Notes under the pieces: model-generated
What the model was told of the DNA's origin: nothing
Databases searched by the model: none
Seen by the model: only the letters and a program-made list of their open reading frames with translations
Shown: piece by piece, positions 35,646-44,212 of the stretch
How positions within the stretch are numbered: position 1 is the first letter of the stretch
How the letters are laid out: each line of letters starts with the position of its first letter
Position numbers and translations under genes: made by a program
Origin: Acinetobacter sp. CFCC 10889
GTDB lineage: Bacteria; Pseudomonadota; Gammaproteobacteria; Pseudomonadales; Moraxellaceae
NCBI RefSeq assembly: GCF_003268395.1
Contig: NZ_LQXQ01000016.1
Location: 21,489-85,488 of the forward strand
Direction: 5' to 3'
DNA length: 64,000 nucleotides

Positions 35646-36515
35646 TTAGTGTTCAATTGCTTGGCTTTTAGGTTTAAAAGTTACACCAATTGATGCAACC
35701 ATGATGCATACCAAAGCAAGGCTTTGCCAAAGGCTAATATGTTCTTTGAGTAATACCATACCTGCGATCGCAGCTAAAGCAGGAGATAAACTCGATAAAG
35801 TTCCGTAACTAAGTTTGCTTAATGTTTTGAGTGCCATTAAGTCTAAAGCATAGGGGATTGCAGTTGCTAATAATGCAATCATCAATGCATGTCCCCAATA
35901 TTGTGTTTGCATCAATGCAGTTGGATTATGTACAGCGCTGATTGGTAACATCACCAATGCAGATAATGCAATGGCAATGGTTAGTGCATGCATACCAATA
36001 TTTTGGCGAACAACTCGTTGCCCAAAATAGATATAAGATGCCCAAAAAATGCCTGCACCAATTGCACATGCAGCACCTAAATATGAAAAATTATGTTGAT
36101 TAGCATCTTGCCAAGGCACCATTAAGGCTATCCCGACTATAGCAAGACATACCCAGATATAATCGACTTTGCGCTGAATTGAAAGAAGTGCCAAAGTTAA
36201 GGGACCTAGAAACTCTAAACCGACAGCAATACCTTGTGGTAACTTGCCAAGTGATGCGTAAAACAACACATTCATTAAACAAACTGAGCCACTATAAAAT
36301 AGTAAATCTTTCCATTTTAAATACGGCAAGCGTTTGATAATTTTCCATGAACGGAACATCACAAAAACTAAAATAGATGCAAAACACAGGCGTAGTGTGA
36401 CCACTGTGAGTGGGTCTAGTACTTCAAAAAGCTGTTTGGCAAATGATGCACTGATTTGATATGCCACCATCGACATGATCATATAAAATACAGCAAGGAA
36501 TTGAGAGTTTTGCAT
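35646..36515 (-). CDS. EamA/DMT family exporter (RhtA-like), first paralogue
   Basis: A 289-residue inner-membrane protein with ten hydrophobic segments in two EamA repeats. Segments such as GIAVGLEFLGPLTLALL, ACAIGAGIFWASYIYFGQ and SYGTLSSLSPALAAIAGMVLL match the RhtA-type subgroup of drug/metabolite transporters, which export amino acids such as threonine and homoserine. A clear paralogue with the same motifs lies 2.4 kb away on the same strand. It appears to be transcribed alone. The substrate cannot be assigned. Confidence 0.88.
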   Translation of the reverse strand: MQNSQFLAVFYMIMSMVAYQISASFAKQLFEVLDPLTVVTLRLCFASILVFVMFRSWKIIKRLPYLKWKDLLFYSGSVCLMNVLFYASLGKLPQGIAVGLEFLGPLTLALLSIQRKVDYIWVCLAIVGIALMVPWQDANQHNFSYLGAACAIGAGIFWASYIYFGQRVVRQNIGMHALTIAIALSALVMLPISAVHNPTALMQTQYWGHALMIALLATAIPYALDLMALKTLSKLSYGTLSSLSPALAAIAGMVLLKEHISLWQSLALVCIMVASIGVTFKPKSQAIEH

Positions 36516-36753
36516 AGTGCAGATAAGTAGGAATATTGTGCAATTCTAGCATTTTATTATTTCAAAAAGGCAGGTTCTCATTCAGATATAAATGCCTTAG
36601 AATGTTTTAAATTGAAGTGTTTAAAAATTCAAACGCTAAGATTTCTTTTATGTGTATTGATCGTTTTTAGAATGATGAAAAGTGAAATATATTTAAGAGA
36701 ATACAACAATGAAAAATGTAAAATTTTGATGTAATTAGTTAGGTAAGAGAAAA

Positions 36754-38199
36754 ATGTCAGACACTAAAATAGACAAGACAGAAGCTTTAGAAGTAAAAGA
36801 TACGGTTGGTTATGGGGATGATCATGCCGTAAATTATCAACATGTCTTAGCACTAGAACAACAAAACATAGCTTACACAGATCAAGAGGCACAGCAACGT
36901 GTGGATATTTTGGTCAATGCATCAAATAATAATTTTGCAGCCGCCAGTACTCGCTTAGGGCAATGGCATCTATTGGGACATTATGTATCGCAAAATATCG
37001 AGTCAGCGATTTTATTTTTCCAACATGCAGTAAAACTTGGTGATGCATTGGCAATGGTGGAATTGGCACATATTGGCTTACAATCATTAAGTCCAACTTT
37101 AACTGTAGAACAAGGTTTAGACTATTTAAAGCAAGCTGTAGACTTAAATCATCCTGAAGCAATTTATGCATCTGCATTGCATATTTTAGAAAATAATCCT
37201 GATGCAGCGTTAAATTTATTAGTTCATAATTATCAACAACATCAACATGAAGTAAGTTTAAAAACTTGTATTGAAAATCTGGCTTTTGATCAAAATATTG
37301 TCATTGAAAAATTAGAAGATTTGGCACAAAAAGATAGTTTTGCCAGTGCGTTATTGGCATTCCAATATTTTAAACAAGGCAATGACAAAAAAGCCTTTAA
37401 ATATGCACAAAAAGCGCAAGAGCAAAATGATGCATATGGTTGTTATGTACGTGCTTTAGTGGAAGAAAAAGATCCTAAAGGTGACCCGAATGTTGCGTAT
37501 GCATTCTTTGTTAAAGCAGCACAACTTGGACATGTGGAAGCATCGTATTGGGTTGCAATCGACAATTTACGCAAAGCTGACCTCATAGATGATGAAGTAG
37601 AAAAAGAATTGTTAAATCAACAGGCTTACCAGTTCCTACAATTTGCAGCATTACATGGGCATGCTGCGGCAAAATTTTCTTATGGACAATGTTTACGTAT
37701 AGGTATTGGTACAGAGAAAAATCCTGAACAAGGGATACAGTGGTTAGATCAAGCAGCACAACAAGGCAATGCAGATGCACAGTTTGAATTGGCAATGTTA
37801 CTCAATCTTGATGATCCTCGTCATTTGGCTCTGTTGACTGCATCTGCGCAAAATGGGCATGTTCAAGCAATACTATGTATGGCAATTTATGAACAACGAC
37901 AACAACACTTTTCTCAAGCGATTCAATGGTTAGATGTAGCACAGCAAGCAAAGTCAGCACGTGCTTCTTATTTGTTGGCACAAATGTATCGAGCAGGGCA
38001 AGGCGTTGATGTTGATTTGAAACAAGTTGTGAACTTGTTACAACAAGCGGCTGATGGTGGGGATGTTGATGCGTATTTTGAATTGTATCAAGCATATTCA
38101 CAGGGTTTGGGTATCCGTAAAAACAAGAAAAATGCTGAAAAATATTTGACTTTGGCACAGCAAAATCAGCATATCGAAGCCAGTGCTATTGCGCTATAA
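36754..38199 (+). CDS. Sel1-repeat (TPR-like) protein
   Basis: A 481-residue protein built mainly of Sel1-like repeats of about 36 residues, each with A-x-x-x-L/Y and G patterns. Examples are AAASTRLGQWHLLGHYV near residue 55, AAKFSYGQCLRIGIG-type repeats around 310-350, and ARASYLLAQMYRAGQGVDVD and AYFELYQAYSQGLGIRKN near the end. There is no signal peptide, so it is probably cytoplasmic. Sel1 repeats mediate protein contacts; the partner is unknown. A PPP-family phosphatase gene follows 12 bases downstream, so the two may work together. The GC and codon use are like the core genome. Confidence 0.85.
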   Translation: MSDTKIDKTEALEVKDTVGYGDDHAVNYQHVLALEQQNIAYTDQEAQQRVDILVNASNNNFAAASTRLGQWHLLGHYVSQNIESAILFFQHAVKLGDALAMVELAHIGLQSLSPTLTVEQGLDYLKQAVDLNHPEAIYASALHILENNPDAALNLLVHNYQQHQHEVSLKTCIENLAFDQNIVIEKLEDLAQKDSFASALLAFQYFKQGNDKKAFKYAQKAQEQNDAYGCYVRALVEEKDPKGDPNVAYAFFVKAAQLGHVEASYWVAIDNLRKADLIDDEVEKELLNQQAYQFLQFAALHGHAAAKFSYGQCLRIGIGTEKNPEQGIQWLDQAAQQGNADAQFELAMLLNLDDPRHLALLTASAQNGHVQAILCMAIYEQRQQHFSQAIQWLDVAQQAKSARASYLLAQMYRAGQGVDVDLKQVVNLLQQAADGGDVDAYFELYQAYSQGLGIRKNKKNAEKYLTLAQQNQHIEASAIAL

Positions 38200-38211
38200 A
38201 CGAGGAAAATC

Positions 38212-38913
38212 ATGCAGTTCAACAACCCCATTGAATATTATCAGCACACACAAGGACGATTGTTTGTGGTGGGTGATCTGCATGGTTGCTATGACGAATT
38301 AATGCAAACGCTTGACAAACTTCGATTTAATTTTCAGCAGGATCTATTGGTTTGTGTGGGGGATTTGGTGGATCGTGGCGCTGAAAGTTTAAAATGTTTA
38401 CAGTTGGTTCATGAGCCTTGGTTTAAAAGCATCATTGGTAATCATGAAGAAATGTGCTTGTATTCTGCAATTGATCCAATGATGGCACGTTTACATGCAC
38501 AACATGGCGGAGAATGGTTTTATAATTTATCCGAAGCGGATAAAAATCAGGTGATTGAACTGTGCCAAGAAATGCCCATTGTTTTAGAGGTTGACTATCT
38601 AGGGCAAAAGTATGGTTTTGTGCATGGTGATATTGAACAGAATGACTGGGAAACATTTAAAGCCACGATTCATACTGAAAAATATCGTGAAATCGCACTT
38701 TGGGGGCGCTCTCGTGTAAAAGATTCTGCTAAGAAAAATTTTCAAAATATTCAAGGAATTGATACAGTTTTCTTTGGGCATACGGTGGTTGATCTTGTCA
38801 CCAAACGCCATAATTGTTATTTCATTGACACTGGTGCTGTTTTTGATATGCGTTTAACAGTCTTAGAAATACATCCAGATTTACCAATAGAAAAGCAAGT
38901 GATTGTGGTTTAG
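38212..38913 (+). CDS. PPP-family serine/threonine phosphatase (PrpA/PphA-like)
   Basis: A 233-residue metallophosphatase with the full PPP signature set: VVGDLHGCYDEL (GDxHG), VCVGDLVDRGAES (GDxxDRG), IIGNHEEMC (GNHE), VHGDIEQN, and FFGHTVVD near the end. These bind two metal ions. The closest known bacterial proteins are PrpA/PphA, which act on phospho-Ser/Thr in stress signalling, and related diadenosine tetraphosphatases, so substrate class is uncertain. It is co-transcribed with the Sel1-repeat gene upstream (12-base gap). Confidence 0.9.
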   Translation: MQFNNPIEYYQHTQGRLFVVGDLHGCYDELMQTLDKLRFNFQQDLLVCVGDLVDRGAESLKCLQLVHEPWFKSIIGNHEEMCLYSAIDPMMARLHAQHGGEWFYNLSEADKNQVIELCQEMPIVLEVDYLGQKYGFVHGDIEQNDWETFKATIHTEKYREIALWGRSRVKDSAKKNFQNIQGIDTVFFGHTVVDLVTKRHNCYFIDTGAVFDMRLTVLEIHPDLPIEKQVIVV

Positions 38914-38937
38914 ATGGGTATTTCGCAGTATTTAAAA

Positions 38938-39828
38938 TTACTTTTGTAATTCTTTCTCAAGCGCTTTTTTTGCTTGTTGTGTCGTGACAGTACAACCAAT
39001 TGATGCACTGATAATGGTTGCTAGAGCAAGCCATTGCGTCCAAAGCAATTGTTCATGTAAAAATATAAAGCCTGACAATGCAGCAATGGCAGGTTCTAAG
39101 CTCATCAAAGTTCCAAAACTCAAGGCAGATAAATTTCGTAAGGCAATCATTTCCAAAGAAAAGGGTAAGGCACTGGCTAAGATTGCTAAAGCAATAAAAT
39201 AAATCAGATTCGATGGTTCAAAGACGCTTAATGGCATCCCTAAAAATAAGGCGATTGGCATCAGGCATAACATCCCAACAAACATACCTAAGCACACTGT
39301 ATGATTACCTGAAACACCTGAAGGTTTTTGTCCTGCAATAATATATAGCGCCCAACATGCACCTGCACCAAGCGCAAATGCAATCCCAATCGGGTCAAGA
39401 TGTACAGAAGCTTGTTGAAAGGGAAAAAGTAAAATCAGCCCTAAAATTGCCAGCCCGACCCAAATAAAATCAAAGCGTTGTCGAGCATGAAATAGTGCAA
39501 CACTGAGTGGACCAATAAACTCAAAGGCAACTGCGATCCCTAAAGGAATCCGTGAAATAGATAAATAGAATAAAGCATTCATCCCTGCCAAAGCGATGCC
39601 ATAGCTGATAATGGCTTTCCATTTCACGTGTTTAAAATCAGCCTGCCAAATTTTAAAGATCACTGCCAAAATCAATGAGCCAAGGAGTAAACGCATTGCG
39701 GAAATGGTCAGTACAGGGAATTGATCAAACAGGATTTTGGCAAGAGCACCACTGCTTTGCATACTGATCATCGCGATGAACAGTAGAATTAAAGCATGTA
39801 AATGTGGTGAGGCTTTTAAATTTGGCAT
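38938..39828 (-). CDS. EamA/DMT family exporter (RhtA-like), second paralogue
   Basis: A 296-residue ten-segment membrane protein, parallel to the EamA gene at 35646-36515: GIAVAFEFIGPLSVALF against GIAVGLEFLGPLTLALL, FALGAGACWALYIIAGQ against CAIGAGIFWASYIYFGQ, and SFGTLMSLEPAIAALSGF against SYGTLSSLSPALAAIAGM. It is expected to export small metabolites, perhaps amino acids. It is convergent with the phosphatase gene, ending 24 bases from it. The two paralogues have diverged widely, so the duplication is old. Confidence 0.88.
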   Translation of the reverse strand: MPNLKASPHLHALILLFIAMISMQSSGALAKILFDQFPVLTISAMRLLLGSLILAVIFKIWQADFKHVKWKAIISYGIALAGMNALFYLSISRIPLGIAVAFEFIGPLSVALFHARQRFDFIWVGLAILGLILLFPFQQASVHLDPIGIAFALGAGACWALYIIAGQKPSGVSGNHTVCLGMFVGMLCLMPIALFLGMPLSVFEPSNLIYFIALAILASALPFSLEMIALRNLSALSFGTLMSLEPAIAALSGFIFLHEQLLWTQWLALATIISASIGCTVTTQQAKKALEKELQK

Positions 39829-39960
39829 TGAGGCATGATCAACTAGTGGCTATCTAAAATAAATTTGATATCTAAAGTGCGGATAGATCATACCTTTTTA
39901 ATCAGAATAATAGGTGAGAAAAGATAAAAATCACCATCATTATTTGACCTATTGTTAAAA

Positions 39961-39993
39961 TAAAAAGCCACAGGAAAATCCCTGTGCTTTTAA
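39961..39993 (-). terminator. Terminator of serA
   Basis: AAAAGCCACAGG and CCTGTGCTTTT pair with one mismatch around an AAAAT loop. On the minus strand it runs into TTTTTATTTT after serA. Confidence 0.75.
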
Positions 39994-40005
39994 CATCAAA
40001 CAGTC

Positions 40006-41238
40006 TTAGAACAATACACGTACGCGAATTGTACCTTCAACTTCATGCAATGTATCAAGTGCTTCTTTTGATGCAGTTGCATCAACATCCATCACTAAAT
40101 AACCAACATCACCTTTAGTCATTAAAGATTGACCAGAGATGTTGATGCCGTGTTCAGCAAACAAGTTATTAATTTTAGAAAGAACGCCCGGTACGTTTTT
40201 ATGAATGTGAAGTAAACGGTGTTTACCTTCAGTCAATGGTAACGCAATTTCAGGGAAGTTCACCGCAGATAAAGTCATACCTTTATCAGAGTAAGCAACG
40301 AATTTTTCAGCAACTTCTAAACCGATGTTAGCTTGTGCTTCCATGGTTGAACCACCTACGTGTGGTGTTAAGATCACGTTAGGAATGTTACGAAGTGCAG
40401 AAACGAATTCTTCACCGTTTGCTTTAGGTTCTTTCGGGAATACGTCAACTGCAGCACCTGCAATATGACCTGATTTTAATGCATCAGCAAGGTCTTCGAT
40501 GATGACACATGTACCACGTGCAGCATTGATAAAGATTGAACCTTCTTTCATTTGAGCAAATTGTTCTTTGCCCATGAAGTTGCGTGTAGAAGGAACATCT
40601 GGTACATGGATGGATACCACATCAGCATTGGCAAGAAGCTCACCCATAGAACCAACTTGGCGTGCATTACCTAAAGGTAATTTAGTCACAGCATCATAAT
40701 AAATCACATGCATACCCATGCTTTCTGCAAGTACAGAAAGTTGAGAACCAATAGAGCCGTAACCCACGATACCTAAAGTTTTGCCACGTGTTTCAAATGA
40801 ACCGACCGCAGATTTATTCCAACCGCCTGCATGTGTATCTGTTGATTTTTCAGGTACACGGCGAAGAAGGAGAATCGCTTCAGCAAGTACAAGTTCTGCA
40901 ACAGAACGAGTATTTGAATAAGGTGCATTAAATACTGGAATACCACGAATCATGGCAGCATTTAAGTTCACTTGGTTAGTACCAATACAGAAACAACCAA
41001 CTGCAATGAGTTTTTGTGCTGCTTCAAAGACTTCTTCAGTCAATTGAGTACGGGAACGAATACCAATGAAGTGAGCATCTTTAACCGCTTCTTTCAACGC
41101 TTCACCCTCAAGCGCAGTTTTACGGTAGTCGATGTTGGTATATCCAGCAGCATTTAATGTGTCGATTGCGTTTTGGTGAACGCCTTCTAACAACAAGAAA
41201 CGAATTTTATCTTTAGGCAGTGAAAGATGTTGGCTCAT
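40006..41238 (-). CDS. serA: D-3-phosphoglycerate dehydrogenase
   Basis: The first step of serine synthesis: oxidises 3-phosphoglycerate with NAD. The 410-residue protein has the Rossmann motif GIVGYGSIGSQLS, catalytic segments RSRTQL, INAARGT and LTPHVGGST, and a C-terminal ACT domain (GVLSKINNLFAEHGINISGQ, ending RVRVLF) that binds serine for feedback inhibition. This is the E. coli type, without the extra intervening domain. It is divergent from a D-2-hydroxyglutarate dehydrogenase gene. SerA enzymes of this type can reduce 2-oxoglutarate to D-2-hydroxyglutarate, which the neighbour would oxidise back. Confidence 0.97.
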   Translation of the reverse strand: MSQHLSLPKDKIRFLLLEGVHQNAIDTLNAAGYTNIDYRKTALEGEALKEAVKDAHFIGIRSRTQLTEEVFEAAQKLIAVGCFCIGTNQVNLNAAMIRGIPVFNAPYSNTRSVAELVLAEAILLLRRVPEKSTDTHAGGWNKSAVGSFETRGKTLGIVGYGSIGSQLSVLAESMGMHVIYYDAVTKLPLGNARQVGSMGELLANADVVSIHVPDVPSTRNFMGKEQFAQMKEGSIFINAARGTCVIIEDLADALKSGHIAGAAVDVFPKEPKANGEEFVSALRNIPNVILTPHVGGSTMEAQANIGLEVAEKFVAYSDKGMTLSAVNFPEIALPLTEGKHRLLHIHKNVPGVLSKINNLFAEHGINISGQSLMTKGDVGYLVMDVDATASKEALDTLHEVEGTIRVRVLF

Positions 41239-41576
41239 TACGGCTCCGCTACAAAGGCCAAATTTAGTGGCGATATAATAGCATAGGACGTAGGGTGATA
41301 TACATTTCCTTTATGACGATGATTGCAGGTATTTTTGCAAAATATAGGACATAACTTGTCGTATATGGTCTATTTAAATGTGTAATTTCCATAGTGACAT
41401 TATGGAAATAGTTTTTTTAAGGGTTTTATTGAAAAATGCCTTATAATAAAGCTTCGTGAAAATAGCCTGTCCTTACGGTGCTGCTTTTATATTCACATTG
41501 GTCTAAAAATTACACGATTTTAAGGGGTTATTTTTAGACACTTTCTACTTGTTTACTTCTGCTAGGTCTGCAAACG
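41239..41576. other. Divergent regulatory region between serA and D-2-hydroxyglutarate dehydrogenase
   Basis: A 338-base gene-free stretch between divergent starts. It holds a terminator-like hairpin (41385-41409 plus a T run) and, downstream of it, a good -10 box TATAAT at 41442-41447. No small ORF with a ribosome site and no known riboswitch was recognised. Confidence 0.5.
41385..41418 (+). terminator. Terminator-like hairpin in divergent promoter region
   Basis: ATTTCCATA (41385-41393) and TATGGAAAT (41401-41409) pair perfectly around GTGACAT, followed by AGTTTTTTT. No gene on the plus strand lies directly upstream, so it may end a short untranslated RNA or act as insulation. Confidence 0.5.
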
Positions 41577-42986
41577 ATGAACGCTCCAGTCGCTTTAACA
41601 CCTGAGTTATTAACCCAATTAACCGCAATTGTGGGTGAAAACCGCATTAAAACAGATGCGGATAGCCTCGAAAATTGGGGACGTGATCACACTAAACATT
41701 TTGATCCAAATCCATCTGTCATCGTTTTTCCATCCAGCACAGAACAAGTTCAAGCGATTGTAAAACTTGCTAACCAATTTAATGTCGCAATTACGCCATC
41801 AGGTGGTCGTACAGGTTTGTCTGCGGGTGCAGTAGCAGCCAATGGTGAAATTGTCATGAGCTTTGACAAGATGAACCAAATTTTAGAATTCTTCCCTGCT
41901 GATCGTATGGTACGTGTGCAAGCGGGTGTGGTGACTGAACAACTGCAAAACTATGCTGAAGAACAAGGCATGTATTATCCAGTAGATTTTGCATCTGCGG
42001 GTTCATCACAAATCGGCGGTAATATTGGTACCAATGCAGGCGGTATCAAAGTAATTAAATACGGCATGACACGTAACTGGGTGTTGGGTTTGACCGTTGT
42101 AACAGGTAAAGGCGACATCATTCGCTTAAATAAAGGCATGATCAAAAATGCGACTGGTTATGCGATGCAGCACTTATTTATCGGTGCAGAAGGGACTTTA
42201 GGTTTAGTCACTGAAGCTGAAATTAAACTTGAACGTGCGCCACATGATCTACAAGTTTTAGTTTTAGGTGTGCCAGATTTTGATGCGATCATGCCTGTAT
42301 TGCACGCATTCCAAAGTAAAATTGACCTGACAGCATTTGAATTCTTTGGTGAATTGGCAATGCAAAAAGTGTTAGATCGTGGTCATGTACAACGTCCATT
42401 TGAAACTGAGTGCCCATTCTATGTGTTGCTTGAGTTTGAAGCACCGTATGAACCGATCATGGATGCAGCGATGGAAATCTTCGAGCATTGTATGGAGCAA
42501 GGTTGGGTGCTAGATGGTGTGATGAGCCAAAGCCTAGAACAAGTTCAAAATTTATGGCGTTTACGTGAAGATATTTCTGAGTCGATTGCACCATTTATTC
42601 CATACAAAAATGATATTTCTGTGTTGATTAGCCATGTTCCTGCATTTATTAAAGAAATTGATGCGATTGTGACAGAAAATTATCCAGACTTTGAAATCTG
42701 TTGGTTCGGTCATATTGGTGACGGTAACTTGCACTTAAATATTTTAAAACCTGCTGATTTATCAAAAGATGAATTCTTTGCTAAATGTCAGGTGGTGAAC
42801 AAATATGTATTTGAAACTGTGAAGAAATATGATGGTTCAATTTCTGCCGAGCATGGTGTGGGTATGACCAAAAAACCATATTTGGACTATAGCCGTACTG
42901 CCGAAGAAATCGAATATATGAAAGCTTTGAAAAAAGTTTTCGATCCAAATGGCATCATGAATCCGGGTAAATTATTTGATCTTTAA
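41577..42986 (+). CDS. FAD-linked D-2-hydroxyglutarate dehydrogenase
   Basis: A 469-residue PCMH-type flavoprotein. The FAD-binding half has TPSGGRTGLSAG, GGNIGTNAGGIKVIKYGMTRNWVLGL in part, and IGAEGTLGLVTEAEI. The C-terminal FAD-oxidase half has WFGHIGDGNLHLNI and SAEHGVGMTKKPYL, metal and substrate-binding elements, and ends MNPGKLFDL. The family also includes D-lactate and glycolate oxidase subunits. The adjacent divergent serA, a pairing known from Pseudomonas where both enzymes run a 2-hydroxyglutarate cycle driving serine synthesis, makes D-2-hydroxyglutarate the best guess. Electrons would pass to an electron-transfer flavoprotein. Confidence 0.88.
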   Translation: MNAPVALTPELLTQLTAIVGENRIKTDADSLENWGRDHTKHFDPNPSVIVFPSSTEQVQAIVKLANQFNVAITPSGGRTGLSAGAVAANGEIVMSFDKMNQILEFFPADRMVRVQAGVVTEQLQNYAEEQGMYYPVDFASAGSSQIGGNIGTNAGGIKVIKYGMTRNWVLGLTVVTGKGDIIRLNKGMIKNATGYAMQHLFIGAEGTLGLVTEAEIKLERAPHDLQVLVLGVPDFDAIMPVLHAFQSKIDLTAFEFFGELAMQKVLDRGHVQRPFETECPFYVLLEFEAPYEPIMDAAMEIFEHCMEQGWVLDGVMSQSLEQVQNLWRLREDISESIAPFIPYKNDISVLISHVPAFIKEIDAIVTENYPDFEICWFGHIGDGNLHLNILKPADLSKDEFFAKCQVVNKYVFETVKKYDGSISAEHGVGMTKKPYLDYSRTAEEIEYMKALKKVFDPNGIMNPGKLFDL

Positions 42987-43005
42987 TGATTTAAATGAAT
43001 GACTT

Positions 43006-43033
43006 AAACGCGCTTTCGGGCGCGTTTTTTTAT
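43006..43033 (+). terminator. Terminator after D-2-hydroxyglutarate dehydrogenase
   Basis: AACGCGC-TTTCGG-GCGCGTT followed by TTTTTT; a GC-rich stem and T run 20 bases after the stop. Confidence 0.9.
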
Positions 43034-43104
43034 ATGAAAAATTTTTAAATCATGTAATATATTGATTAATAAATGAAATAATAAATGTTTAAAATGGGGG
43101 AAAC

Positions 43105-43593
43105 ATGAGTTTAAAAAAATGTACGGATTGTGGTCAAGATTATAGCGAGCGAGCACCTGCATGTATCCATTGTGGTGCACCGAATGATGCGATACAGCCT
43201 ACTGAAACAAAAAGTGAAAGTTCATCTTTTTTAGGTTGGATCGGGGCAGCAATTTGTGTTGCGATTGGTTTTTATAGTGTAAATCCAAGTGGATTTATTG
43301 ATATCATTCGCATTTTTAAACCTGATGTTAATGTGGTTACTGAGTCTGATGTGCGTTCATGTACTTCAAATGGTGCACAAACACAGATGAAATCTGCTTT
43401 TAATCAAAGCCAATATGCCTTAGCAAATAATTTAAAAGTCATAACACTTGAGACGCGGCAAGTCGCAACTGAAGAGGGTAGTGAATTAAGCTGTCATTCA
43501 GAATTAATGCTCAATAATAGTGAAAAGGTGAGTTTTATTTTTAATTTTACGCAAAAAGATGATCAGTATTTAATTATGGGCAGACCCTTATAA
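43105..43593 (+). CDS. Zinc-ribbon membrane protein of unknown function
   Basis: A 162-residue protein. The N-terminus is a zinc ribbon with two CxxC pairs (KKCTDCGQDY and ACIHCGAPN), followed by a Ser-rich linker and a single transmembrane helix at about residues 42-60 (FLGWIGAAICVAIGFYSV). The remaining ~100 residues would be on the far side of the inner membrane and carry two Cys (VRSCTSN, ELSCHSEL). GGGG precedes ATG 43105. Function is unknown; cytoplasmic zinc ribbons on such small membrane proteins are common in Acinetobacter and may sense or bind partners. Confidence 0.75.
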   Translation: MSLKKCTDCGQDYSERAPACIHCGAPNDAIQPTETKSESSSFLGWIGAAICVAIGFYSVNPSGFIDIIRIFKPDVNVVTESDVRSCTSNGAQTQMKSAFNQSQYALANNLKVITLETRQVATEEGSELSCHSELMLNNSEKVSFIFNFTQKDDQYLIMGRPL

Positions 43594-43769
43594 ATAAATA
43601 GTTCATTTTTCAAATGATATTGTTCTGTTAATTTAGTCGTTTAGGTTTTATTGTTTCATTGAAGTGATTGAAATAATGAAGTGATCATGTTCGTTACACT
43701 GCTTAAATAGTATCAGTATTTGAAAACAGGCATGATAGCGTCATTCACAAAAAAATTTGGTTGGATATT

Positions 43770-44144
43770 ATGATTCGTTTATTTTCTATTTCTATGCTGT
43801 GCATCGCAGCATTTACAGGTTGTGCCACGACTGAGAAGTTAAGCAGTAAAGTTGGCTTTGGTGGTTCAGAAACACCGATGCAACAAGTCATCAAAGCACA
43901 ACCATCTATTTTAAAAAATCAAAATAGTATGTCAGTACGTCAAGTATTTAACAGTGTGGAAAATCCAACAGCAGCACAGATTGCGGTAATTGATTCAAAT
44001 TTATTAGATGACTCGGTGAGTGCAATTCGTACGGATTATATTTTTAAACGTATCGATAATGCTTGGAAATTACAAGAAACCAAAAAGAGCTATCAGTGCC
44101 AACGAGGGAATAATAAAAATTTCCAAACACAGTTATGTTCTTAA
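43770..44144 (+). CDS. Small putative lipoprotein of unknown function
   Basis: A 124-residue protein with a lipoprotein-like signal: MIRLFSISMLCIAAFTGCATTEKL, with lipobox FTGC at about residue 18. The mature part is short and has a hydrophilic C-terminus with two Cys (SYQCQRGN, TQLCS). ATG 43770 with TTGGA five bases upstream is chosen over the TTG 43761. No family was recognised. It lies alone between the zinc-ribbon gene and a convergent Sel1 gene. An outer-membrane anchor is inferred from the lipobox. Confidence 0.7.
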   Translation: MIRLFSISMLCIAAFTGCATTEKLSSKVGFGGSETPMQQVIKAQPSILKNQNSMSVRQVFNSVENPTAAQIAVIDSNLLDDSVSAIRTDYIFKRIDNAWKLQETKKSYQCQRGNNKNFQTQLCS

Positions 44145-44162
44145 TTCAGCACTAATAAAATG

Positions 44163-44188
44163 CCTACGAGGCGTTGAGCTCTCGTAGG
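44163..44188. terminator. Possible terminator between converging lipoprotein and Sel1 genes
   Basis: CCTACGAG (44163-44170) and CTCGTAGG (44181-44188) are perfect arms around a 10-base loop between two converging genes. There is little T run, so it is a moderate call. Confidence 0.55.
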
Positions 44189-44212
44189 TCAATATTATTT
44201 TTTATTTGAAAT

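Noticed and set aside
37802..38158. 118-codon minus-strand frame
   Set aside because: A shadow of the Sel1-repeat gene; its residues are those expected from the antisense of repeat codons.
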